DNA of 64,000 bases from Agrypnia vestita (Eukaryota > Arthropoda > Insecta > Trichoptera > Phryganeidae), in contig JADDOH010002557.1 of the NCBI GenBank assembly GCA_016648135.1, forward strand, positions 1 through 64,000, in the 5' to 3' direction. Below the pieces are notes generated by a model that saw only the letters and a program-made list of their open reading frames with translations, was not told where the DNA came from and searched no databases. The position numbers and the translations under genes were made by a program. Position 1 is the stretch's first letter. Each line of letters opens with the position of its first letter. Of this stretch, positions 10,201 to 23,100 are shown piece after piece.

Positions 10201-13200
10201 TTAGACCATACATTACTTTTATTTCACTAACAATACTCCCCAAGCTTATTTCTTATTTTCTTTCCAGCCACCAATCCTTCTCTGCTCTTGTTAGATGCTA
10301 AAACAAAATTTTACCATTATGATAAAGACCTGGAAAATTTGCTGAACTCTGTGGATAATTGGGACACACAAAATAATTGTTTGATACCAGTCGTGGTGTC
10401 GACGGCCAAGCCAAAAGGAGCCCTCACCAAACCACCCAAGAAATCTTCCGCTCGAAAGAGTAAAGTTGCAGTAGACACTATGGTTAGTTTATAGCATTGG
10501 TACTCAACTCTTTATAACTTTTGTAGCGGCAGGTCCGATTTTCTTATCTTCCCAGACTGTAACATGCCACCCAATTGCAATTGTCCCACATGTAGTAAGT
10601 TAAACACGCGCCACCTATGACAGTAGGGAGTTGTTCCTGGGATTGATAATTCGAGCACCCGGTGCAGTTGTTTCCATAAATCTTCCATCAAACAGACATC
10701 AAAGGGTGCTGATAATCTGAAGTCATAGGAATCGCCCGAAAAGCTTCTCAGCAACTCTCGGACAGACCTAATCGGATAGAGCAGACTACTGACTTTCTTT
10801 GCTATTTCTACTTGGGAATCTTCAGTTACTTACATTCTCCCGCAGCTTATCTCCAGTGAGAAATAAACATCTCTAAACAATCACTCTTTCGTCCCAGGAC
10901 CGCACAACTCATTCTTAAACTTTTTTATTTCACTTTGTTGGTAACAATAATTTAATAAAGAAGACCATATGAATAGTATACTTTTCAATTATTGACTGTC
11001 TGGAACCTGAATCATCATATACTTAAATGTACTTTTCATACTAATACATGTTTTTTTAGAAGTATAGAACTGTAAAATGAAATAAATCACATAAAAATCG
11101 TGGTATTGGCTATATTGAAAAGATAATTTTATGCCATTTGGTTTAAATATAGTGTTTTTTTCTTAAGATTGTTTTTCGTATTGGTAGCACTTTTTCCAGC
11201 GACAGCTGATTTTTGCTCAGTTTGGTTTGCCATTTCACTATGAATAGAGTTTTGCCACAATAAGGCTTGCAAATTGAGCAAATTTATTTGTAAAATCGTG
11301 GTATCGTATTCATCTTTACCGTGGCCACGAGCCGTGGTCATTAGCACGATTTGTATGTGTTTTATTTTATTTTAAAGTTCTATACCTCTAAAAAATACAT
11401 CCTGTAGACGTAATTCATTTTGATATTGGATAAAAGATTAGTGATTAAATTCATTTTGTTATCATGTTGTGAAATTCTTTACTTTTATATCTTGTCTTCT
11501 TTGGAGATGTTCTCCTTGATCCTGGTTGGGGGCATCATTAAATAGATTGGGGCAAACAAACTCTGCTTATTTGTACATATACAGGGCATCTTGTAGCTAG
11601 AAGCAAAAATTTCAAGGGAGTCTTTCAATTTTAAATGGAAAATATTCTTTACACTTTGGGTGAAATATTTAGAATTAAAGATTTAATTAATGTGTGGTCA
11701 TTTGACATACATATTTAGGTATTGAAACAAACGGGTATTTTTATACAAACTGTATGAATGTGTAGAGATTTGATTCTCGCTGGAATTCGAATTGAATCTC
11801 GCTAATTTCGCTGGAAACAACACAGTGAAACGTTGATAATAGAATCTCTACACATCCATACAATATTATCTTTTATAAAACATAAGACTATCATTTAAGT
11901 CATTTATATTGAATATTAAAAAATCATTCGCTTTGATACAAGTCAAAAAAAATATTAATAACAAAAAGGGTTAAAATTTCTTACTTACTTACCATCACGC
12001 TGTTTCCCCGTGGGGATAGGCAGAGAGAGTATTTTTCATGCTGCGAGTTTTGTGTAATAGCATCCTTCTTCGAAAGGTCCTATGCCAGGCGCACGTCATG
12101 CAGAAATGTTATTTTTTACAAATTCCACCCAAAACTTTCGGTGTAAATTTTATGTCTTTTCTATGGTAAATGTAAATACGAATATGACAAATATCATCTG
12201 TCATCTGTCATATCATAATGATATCATAAAATGTTTGATTTATTTTTGTGAAAAGAAACGTGTATCTGAAATTAGTATTGTTCCCGATTTAATTATATAT
12301 AAATCGTCTTCAAAATATATTGAAATTTTTCGCCGTGTTAGCTATACCTATATAAAGTATTTATTTATTTAGGAAATATTGTTTACAATACTTCTTTTAT
12401 AGTGCAGTTATTTTTGTGGATTGAAGCTACCAAAAATAGTTCATTATATATAGTTAAAAAAAATTAAAAATGTATATACCCTTATAGGTATATGCGTATA
12501 TATATATATTTTTAATATAGGTGTATAGTCGGTCACAGCATAACCTAAGTTTATACCCACTGCACGCCACTGCAGAGAGGATAGAACGCCACACTCTTCT
12601 GTCCTGACATACAAATCTCGCCTCGTCCACGTTCATACATCTTCGCATGCAAGCTCGTCAGTTGTTGAGGCTTCTAACGGTACCATCTTCCACTATCTGG
12701 TCATGCCACGTCTTCCGCTGTCGCCCTCTCTTTCTGGCGCCATCAACATGCCCATTTCTGAAAGGCTGTGATAATTTTATCTGACTTATATCAAAGCGAA
12801 TGAAGTTTTAATATTTTATATAAATTACCTTCACAATACTTCAAGGTTTTACAGAAGATATGTCAGAAGTATAGAGAAAAAAATTCAAACTTTGGTGTCG
12901 CTTATCTCCTTAACTGTTGATATTTCACCCAAAGTGTAGAATATTTTCTCTTCAAAACTGAATAAGGAAAACCCCACCAAAGTTTTTGCTTAAGCCTACG
13001 AGACATCTTGTATAATGCATAACATCAAATTATACAATGTATATATCTTGTGCCTTTTTCGTTACAGAGTGTCGTAGATTCCACCGTTGCCAATGTCGAC
13101 ATTGGCCTCACTTCCTGGATCGTCAACTCGACAAACGACTACGCTCCTGACATTATGACGCATAATATATCCAAAATAAATCCTGAACCAGTGTTTACTC

Positions 13201-16200
13201 ACAATGTTCTAGAAAAGCCATTAAAATACCTTCTCTACTCTCCTTTGTATAGTGAAGATGATCCTTTCATCGAAGATTGTCCGCCGTTCAGAATTTGTGT
13301 ACTCGATCGTTTACCTGTAAGCCATAAATTAATTTAACTAATAGATTTATTTTTGCAATTTAATATTTATATTTACGAAAGAGTCTAGTCCTATATTACA
13401 TCATATGTGGGTAAAACTTCCAATGAAATTTATCGGAACCGAAGGTGCAAAATCAATTGAAAGTTCCGACCTTTCGGAATCGGAGTTGAAGCTCCGTAAC
13501 ATCCGCATTGTAAATGATGACCACACTAAATTTTTTTTGGATATTGCTACCTTTGCTTTTATACCTTGCATATATTTTGTATTAAAATCTCTTACATTCT
13601 TTTTTTTATATCTCGCATGCAATGTGCTTTCAGGGTTTACGTTAATTATGTGAAATGTTGTATATAAAAAATTTCAGTCAAAATCCTTTGCATGCGAGGT
13701 CTCAGTTTCCGTTTTATTGTACTTTTGTTTCTTGACTGAGAGATTCATTCGCATCACATTGGTACTAAATTAAATTTGAGATAATCAGGAAAATCTTTTT
13801 TTTATTTATATTTGTATTATTGTATTTTAATTAATTATCTCAGGCATTTTGATACGACAAGTTGTATTTAAGAATGCATTGTCATCGACATCATCAATGT
13901 GCAAAATTTCAGTTTTGTGTCTCATGAACGTTCTCGCCGGACAGATGTCACCATACGCTCATACACACTCATGTGTCCGTTTGCACGTGAGCCTGTCACT
14001 TGTACTCTTACGCGGGAATTCAGAGAAATGTGCCTAATTAAGTGCTGAAAAAATAATGCGTGAATTTTGTGATTGTGTCTGAGTAGTTAGTAAAGTAATA
14101 GTTAAGAATTCTCAGTATGTCGGCATTGATCTTCTATTTTACTTTTATTATTTATATTTTCTAGACACGAATGTGCTTATGCAACAACAAAATACCACCA
14201 GATAAATTCGAAAGTACAAAAATACAGCACTTCCTAAGTGACGCAAGATGCTTGTGCGGCTCAAGTTGTCCCAGTATTGTTGGTGAAGCCGATATACCTG
14301 AGGATCTACCAGGTTAGAAGCCTTTTAATTGCGGCTTTTGAAAACTGTTTTTCAGCAACATTCTCAGAAATGTAATGTTAGAACTGACAATTAAATTCAT
14401 AGAATTATTTTTGTGCACATTATGTGGCAATACTGCAACATTGGCGATGAATTGAATGAATTTACAAGTATAACTGCAGTGGGAACATCGCAGCGTAACT
14501 TTTACGTAACCAATTATTTGGAAAAAAAATCGGAATACAACATATATTTTGTAATATTTTTATCACAATTGTTATCACAGCATTCATATTTTGATACATC
14601 ATAAAAATCTGTAGCATAAATATTCGATTTCTATTTTTTTTCCAAAATATACGTTTACAAAAAAGTCATCCTTCAATGTTCCCAGTGCACGCGCCTGGTA
14701 TAAACTTGTGTAGCTTTTTCATTAATGATTCTGTGGTTGTGTGTTCAAACGTCGTTCCAGACCAACAAGTTAGTCTTATTTTTCATAGCAAGCATTTAGC
14801 TTAGTTTGAAAATACTAGAATATTGATCTAAATTGTATTTTCTGTACGCATACCTACTTTTTTAAATACTCATTCGCACTATGTACAATTCTTGCCATCT
14901 GCCATGAAAATCAGTTATATTCCATGTTTTAACATTGTGTCGAAGTGTACAATATTATGTAGCGTGCAACAGATTTTTCTGACATCAGCTGATTAGATTG
15001 TTAAATGAAAATCAATTTTGCAGATTCAGCAGTATAGGTAGGGACTGTCAATATATTCCAGAACATATTGTGTGTGTATTAAATAAAAAGTCGTGAATAA
15101 ATTGTAAATAAACAACGTTGATTGCTTTTACAGTGCACTTAGATTTTCCTGCACACCTGATTCTATCCTCTCAATTCTTCATGAAGTACAAATGCGTGTT
15201 CGATCCCCGCGAGACTGGCGTGTTCACCAGGAAATTCTTAGTCACTCCTCTCGGGTGCCCAAAACTTAAGCAGAGTCTTTGTGCTTCTGGAATGTGCGAT
15301 ATTCAAAGGTACATTATGTTTATTCATATTTGTGTCTCGTTGCTATTAATTTAATTCATAATTATTTGGATTTTTAATTAATCAAATTTTGTACAGCATA
15401 CCACTGGATTTTATTTCAAGTGATTAATTAATTTGTAATTCGTAACAAAATTGTAAAATCCCATTTGCACATAAATTTATGTGGGGTATAAAAGAAAAGG
15501 CAGCAATATCCAAAAAAAAATTTTAAAATAATTTTTACTACATGCATACGTATGTGGAGTATAAAAGCAAAGGCAGCAATATTTAAAAAAATTTAATACA
15601 GTCATTGAGGATTACTAATTTATAATGAACTGAATTCAAGATTTTATAGGAAAGATAATTTCGGAAGGGATAGATATACATATACATAAAATCTAAAATT
15701 CAGTACATTTTAAGTTAGTAATCCTCGGTGACTGCATTCAAAACATCTTTTAATTTTTTGGATATTACAGCCTTTGCTTTTATGCCCCTCATTATTAAGA
15801 GTACCTTTACAGTCAAAATAATGAACAACCAATTAAGCAACAATTTTTATTAATTTAATTTTACACCCCCATTATTAAGAGTACCTTTACAATAAAAATA
15901 ATTAACCACTAATTAAGCAAAAAAAAAAATATTAACAACTATAGTTTTAAGAAATACAATCGTCAACAGGTCGAATTTCTGCCGTATCAACATTTGATAC
16001 GGCAGCAGTCAATGGGATGAGATATTTTCATTGCTAGAAGATTTAAATTGAAAATTGTAGGAATATTAATGTGACTTGGATTCTGTTATTTTTTCTTTTA
16101 GAATCGATACAAATCCGTCCAATGTTTTCTGTAAAGTTGTATCAAGATCGAAATCAACTGCCGCTCACCCGTTAGCTTATAATATTTCAACTGAGGAATT

Positions 16201-17098
16201 TAATTTTGGGCCAATCCTGTATGCACCAGATAAAGAAAAGTAAACTGCTTTTATTATTTAAATTTATATTATTATTTATTGATTTTCCGCCTCATATTTT
16301 ATTAAATGCCTGATGAAAGGTAAGAAAAAACCTTTGTGAAGACATTATTGTCACCTGCATTTGCACAAATACCCAACTGCCGAAAACTGATCATGGTTTA
16401 TTTATTGCTCATTGTCACGGCATGATGTCACATCGGCCCTGATGATGGACCCTGCAATGGGATCCGAAACGTTGGCCAGAGAGGTCACATATACACGGCA
16501 GAATATCCCAGAAAACTATACACAGAAGATTCTGAACGGCCGTGAAAACCTAAGGACATTTTTGAACTGTATTTTTGTTTTCATTATTTAATATGTATAT
16601 GCAAACATACATATAATTTTTACATATATTCTTTTTAATTTTGCTATTGCTTTGGTTTTCAATAATATCTACATGTTGTTACTATCCTATATATTTTGTA
16701 TTCTATAGTATCTCCTGTTTTTACTAACCAAATTTAATATTTATAATCGCAATTATTAATTTATTGTTTTATTTTGTTCTCACTGTATTATCTCGGCACA
16801 GGTTCTTCCTAGTGAATTGAGCGGCACCTTTTCCTATCGGCAAATATCAAGATGAAGATAAATAAATAAAAAATAATAATATTAATGTTGTTTTCATGGG
16901 CCTCCCAGGTCTCTTATATTTTTAATAAATAAAGTATATAGCATGTGTTGTGATAGGGTGCATCTTATTTGAGTGACATCGTATTGTTAGCTACATTTTC
17001 CATGCATCTTGGAGTGTCGGGATCTGATGAAACTGTGCTGAACTTGTTGTGATCAATATTAGACCAAGCAGTTCTAAAACATTTAAAAATCAATACAA

Positions 17099-17181
<83 letters not shown>

Positions 17182-20100
17182 GTCTGGTCTGTCTGTCGAT
17201 ATGATAAGACTGGAGATGACACTGTTTTGTACATTAATTGTAGAAAAATCAGTATTGCCATTTTTTAATCACAAATTTATCATTTTTATACATTTTTAAA
17301 TCAGGCCCGTTAAATTACATTTTTAACTGAAAATCACCCAGGTTTAAAAGATCTCTTTATAATTCAAGGGTTATGAAAACTACTGCATGGTTTAACATTA
17401 CTAATATTTCACACTTACCATTGGAAGTCATGATGTCGTTTCAAAATGTAGATAACTGGTATGATGTGTCCCCAAAACATCTTAGTATATTGGTATGATT
17501 TAAATGTTACTTATTTTTTTCGACCTAATCTGAATTTCCTTTTTTCACTGTTTTGAATTATGGATAAAATAAACTAAAATAGCAAAATAAATTATTGGTA
17601 CTGGAAAATATTAAGGAAATGAACATCACTTTCATTTAGTACATTGATAACAGTAATTAAGATGAAAACTGATTGTAGTAGTAAAATTTCAATGCCATTT
17701 TCTTTTTCAAAAGTGGTTTGAGAATTCTGAGAAATTTTTATTAATCTTAGGTGTTCTTTGATTCTTATATTAATTAAATAGATTATATATTTATAAATCA
17801 TAGGTTTTTTACATAAATGCCCATTTTCAGCCTGGGGTTACTAGAAGTATTTGTGTCTCCGTGAAGTCAAACTCTCAGGACACAATGAGGAACACGCTAA
17901 TCTGTTCCGTCAAGAACAATCCGGAAATTTTCAAGGTTACCGTGGTATCTCGAGGAGTCATGGCCAATTTCACTTCAGCTCCTGATTCCATAGGTGTTTT
18001 TTTTATTTTTCACTATACAATACATACCATATTATAATACATATGTCATAAATAATAATATGTTTAAATAATATCAAATATAAGATTACATTTATTGGTC
18101 TTGCTTACAGCTAGTTTTAGTGATTAAATGACATAATTTTCATAGAATCTTGTATCACATTTATTTGTATTCTTGGATGTAAATTCAAGTTAAAATAAAT
18201 ATTATATTGTTAGTAAATTGTGAACAATCATGTGTAATGTTTATTTAGTAACAGTCAGAATATGACTTTGTTTATGTTATTGTTTAGTTATAAGCTAAAC
18301 TACTACGACTGTGATTATTGACCGGCATTTGATTGTAAGAATGATTTGACCCTTTTTTTAGTCTCTAGTTTATCAGTGATTTCTCTCTGAATTACAAATA
18401 TTTTTTTATTAATCATCGAACCCAAATCACAGTTAAAATGCCGATTCAACTCATCACATTTGTTTATTTATAAAATAATATATAAAATATTTTTTTTTAG
18501 ATTTTGGTAAGATGTTGCTATATCGTCAAGAAAATCAGGTGGTTCACTTGATAAATTCTTGCGAAGTACCCTTGTTGTGGAGATTGAGAAATTTGGAAGA
18601 CTTTTTTGGCCATCTTGTACCATCCAAATTAGAAGACACTGTTTCAGCACTGACGGCTGCCGAATTCAAACTTAGTTTCATCGGAGCGAGCCCCACAGTT
18701 ATCACACAGTCGCCATTGCATGTAGATGTAAGTACATACATGTATATAACATGTATCTCAAATTTAACCAAAAAATATTGGATTTATAAACCATTGAGAG
18801 ACATTCCCCCCTATTCTATAATTATAGTATAAATATTTTGCTTATAGATCGGATTGTTAGTCAAGTGTGCTTGCTTAGACAATTATCCAAAATTACAAAA
18901 TTTTAGAGAAAATGAACAAATACAAGTTTAAGAGTAGCTTATCGGTGTAGTGGTCAAGACACTTGCCTAGTGATATAGTAGTCAGAGGCTTGAGCATGGT
19001 TCCGGGAGACCACCAAGTTGCCCAGTAATAAACCTAAAGGAAGACGATTAATAGGATAAATTGCATTAATCTGGAGAATGCCTTGCGAGTCTTTTCACTG
19101 TGGATAACATTCTTAGAAGAAATTCAATAAGTGCATGATTGTGTTAAAGTCAATGTGAAAGACGATCCTGGTATGCGGACTGTATCAAAAATATTTTGTG
19201 ATGCGACCCGATAGGAAGGATTATGGTTAACCATGATTGAAATGAGATTGATTAAAAATTTTTTTTTATTTTTTTATCTCTTCTGTTTATAAAATGAATA
19301 TTATTTTTTTTATTTAGTAATAGCATAACATTAAATTGTGAAAATGTTTTTTTTTCTCTTGAGTAAATTTAAATTTTTAATTTTGTACTTTAAATTTATT
19401 TTTTTTGTACTTAAAATTGTTCTTGTTTTTTATCTCTTCTGTTTATAAAATGAACATTATTTAGAAACAGTGTAACATTAAATTGTGTAAATGAGCCTGC
19501 AGACAAATGTCTTTTAAGTCGTTTTGTGGGACTAGAAATACTACAATGTAAAGAAAATAAATAGATAAAATAAAAATAAAAATTTAAAAAAAACTTGATG
19601 CCAATAACTAGTCTCATCAACCTCATACGAAAGGCAATCGTCTCCGGCACTTTTGAATGTAGATACGGATTCTGTTGGCTTTCTTTTGGATGTAGACACA
19701 ACGTGACAATCAACAAAAAAATGAACCGAGTTTACACCTCGCGATCATAAGTTCCATCCAAAATTATTAGTGCTTTTCATTAAGTCTCGTAATTCACTTG
19801 GACCTCTCTGGCACTCGTACGGCACTAAGACCCCGGCAACATGCTTAGGTCTTGTTCGGGTCTCGGCTGCTGTGATCCCAGCAAGTAAATAGCAGATGGC
19901 ACCAATAGTTCGCACTCTCTGTCACTTAGATTACATCAATTATAGAAAGGCTCATGCTTTACTGAAGATTCAAATGTTTTTTAGAACTAATATGTCGGTA
20001 AGAATATAATTGCGGTTTATGGCCTTCAAATAAATTTTTACTTAACTGATAATTCTCTCTATTGATCAATAAGTACCATAAGAATCGACACACCTTTGCA

Positions 20101-23100
20101 ATTATTTAAAAGTTCATTTTTTTCGGTTGTGAAAAATTCTGGAATTCTGCAGTTAACAAAACCTAAATGCACACCTCGGCAGCAGTTTAGTCATTAATGA
20201 TATAAGAAGTTGCACAAATGCTAATCGAATTATAATCTGTGGTGAATGAGGTAATGTTTCTTTGCTCAACATACGCCCACAGTGTAGAACAAACTTCGTA
20301 ATGGTGTTTTTTTTTTTGTTTTCATTCACGGCACACCCGTTTGTGAAGGTTTTTTTTATTTTCCTATCTACAGTGAAACTCTCTTAATACGTTTTTCAAG
20401 GGACCAGCAAATAAAAACTTATTAGGCGTGAGAACATATTAACAGTGATTTCATTATTTTCATATATTATTTACAGTTTCTAATTTTGTGTTTTAATTGA
20501 AATTTCCTTTATATAATATGAACTTTTAAGGACATCTATTTAAAAAAAATTAAGTAGGTAAATATATACATTTGTAAAATATTTCCTGAGGGTCAGAAAA
20601 CAATAAAAACCACCACAACAATAAAAATTTTAGCACTGTCAAAAAATATTTTCTTAATAACCATACTAAAAGAAAACCATAAAATAACTTATGTAGGTAT
20701 GTCAATACCTATGTGCAAACCTTAACTTTAAAAGAAAATATATAAGTTATCTAAATTACTATTGCAAAAAAATACCTATCTTAAACTAATAATATTATTA
20801 AAGGAAAAGTCAATCAGAATTTAAATATAATTCGGTGTATAAACCTAAACCATAACATAAACCTCACGAATACGAAAAAAAATACGAAAATTACCTGTAT
20901 CTACTTCCCCTGGCTTGGTAAAGATAGCACATTTATAAAAAAGAACCGTTTGTAAATAGTATTCTACTTGACTTCATTTAAAAAATGTATCCCTTTTGAT
21001 GATTTCTACATAATTTAGGTGTACATTCAACATTTCGCCTTGAGCAAACTCAATGGGGCAAAGTCCAAAACAACCCGCCAATTCAGGGGCGAACTCGGCG
21101 AACTTAACACAATAATACATTAAATAATATTCTTTTGAGATTAATAACGATTTTCTTTATTTTAATTACGTTTGATTTCATAATACCTTAATATTTTCCC
21201 GGACGCAAAGAATATTCGTGATATTTTTTATCATTAAATTAAATTTGATCCGTTTTTTTGTAACTTAATTAGAAAACAATCGGAGATATTACGTAATGAA
21301 TATTCCCGATTGTTTCCTCGAAGAAATACAACCAAAATGAGAAGAATTTCGTTTAGGCAAATTAATTTTGCACCGACGTTGTTTGATTTTGCGATTGCGA
21401 CTACTTATATAAAAAATTATCATAAATAATCGCCGCATAAAATTATTTATTAAATATTATTTCACTTGTCAGTATTCAACCGTTTCAAAATGAAAGAAAA
21501 TATTACAGTAGTACCTACCGAAAGGGCTTCTGGAATTGTAAATTATCAGGTGCACCTGCTAATGTAATTGTGTATTCTTAGAAATGGATTTTTCGGTCAA
21601 TTAGGAATGTTTGCTTAGTTAAGAATGAAAATAAATCAAAAATTAATATCACCAATGCGGCTCTGCGAGTATTATAGGAGTACATTTGAAAGCCAAGCAT
21701 TCTTATTGGGGATTAAGTTTTATTGTCTTGCCTTTTCAAATTATAGAGTTTTTGTCAAAGTACTTTTATGGCTCTGCAAGAATTATTTATTGTAAGCTGC
21801 CCATTTTGTGAATTTTGAGATTTATTTGGGTTAATTGTTTTATTAGTCTATTCAAATACTGCAGGGTTTTTTCAGCCCCTAGAACTTTTGTTACACAGCC
21901 AAAACCACTTAATTTTTATTGCGCCCATTTCTCGAAATATTACTTTTAGGAATGTTTAACAAAATTTCGTCTTCCGAAAAACGTATTATGAAGATTTATT
22001 TGTATGAATAAATTGAGTTCAGCTAAAAATATTAGCACTACTTAGGCGAGAAACGAAAATAAGCGGGTAACTTATTAAACCTACAAAATTATCAGATTTG
22101 TATGGGACTTTTTCGGGACCGCAGAATTTAAACTTATTTAGCGGGAGAACTTATTAAAAGTGAATTTATTAAGCGAGTTTCACTGTATTTTTTTTTAAAG
22201 AGATATGAACACGGAATATGTGTTGCATCAATATTCTTATTTTTCTCAAATTAAGCTAAAAGCCTGTGCTATGAAAATAAGACTAATTATCTGGTCTCCT
22301 GGAATTGGGGCTTGAACCACCAACCATCAGATCACTAGGCAAGCGTCATGACCATAACAAACTCCTCAATTTATTATAAATTGTAGGTTTTTATTTGAAT
22401 ATTTAAAATTCTAGGTTTTTGGCTTGAATAGCCAAACGGAACCTGTGCTGACCACCAGCATCTTAATATCAGCAGAGTGCTACGACGTGGTATTTGACTG
22501 TGTCTTCGAACCACCTGAAGAGACTCATGTGAATTACGGAAATGTCATGGTCGGTTGCTCGGTACTCAAAAATGTTGCATTTACTAATCGGGGCCTGTAC
22601 AATTTAGTTTTCAGGTACTTTATATTTTTCTCTTTATTCCATTCTTAAGCAATATTTTTTATAATGTTTTCATGTCCCGTTACGTTTTATTATAGAATTG
22701 TTAAATCAGACAACAAGAAAGGGAAATTGAAAAATTTACTGAATAATTTGGAAGTGTCACCTTCAACGGGTCTCTTGAAACCGAATGACGACCCTCTTAA
22801 TGTGTCAATATCTTGTGTTGTAAAAGACGACTTAACCTTGAAGGAACATCCGTTATTAAATTGTCAACTGATTGACGCAAATGAAACCCAAAAGGTTGTG
22901 GCCATCTTCCCGATAAAAGTCTCCATCAAAAGCCATTATAATAAGTGAGTTTCAAATATGTACACTTTTAAGGAAATCGCATTTTATTGGTAAGATGTGA
23001 TTTTTCAGAACATAATTCCTTAATAATTAAAACAGAGTTCATAATATAGTTTTAACCGAGATTCGAACCCGGAATTTTCCATTACTTTTCATCATCATCA

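Larger units (their letters stand above)
6857..10267. other. HYDIN intron filled by nested repeats
   Basis: From left to right: an 86-bp satellite (6903-8575), a piggyBac-like element (8616-9438), the right half of the MITE-like host element (9443-9745), and a small fold-back MITE (9854-9967). Bases 9970-10267 are plain AT-rich sequence ending in the exon 4 acceptor. Confidence 0.7.
10483..13067. other. HYDIN intron with two MITE-like elements and a LINE tail
   Basis: Contains an unrecognised open - strand frame (10512-10754), an inverted-repeat element (11048-11400), and a MITE-like element (11581-13011) split by LINE-derived sequence (about 11980-12766). No host exon is seen. Confidence 0.6.
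16240..17368. other. HYDIN intron with Penelope-like repeat and a 75-nt A run
   Basis: Holds a hammerhead-like motif in a dispersed repeat (16435-16600) and a run of 75 A at 17104-17178. No host exon is seen. Confidence 0.6.
18728..22414. other. HYDIN intron with SINEs and a pogo-like element
   Basis: Holds a tRNA-derived SINE piece (18935-19030), low-complexity AT stretches (19240-19600), a TA-flanked 1.8-kb element (20371-22185) and an inverted SINE piece (22255-22375). The rest (19030-19240, 19600-20370) shows only decayed repeat-like sequence. Confidence 0.6.

Noticed and set aside
17281..17330. Exon starting after the CAG at about 17304
   Set aside because: Joining exon 8 there gives a stop within a few codons; the next acceptor at 17368 gives a clean ASH exon.
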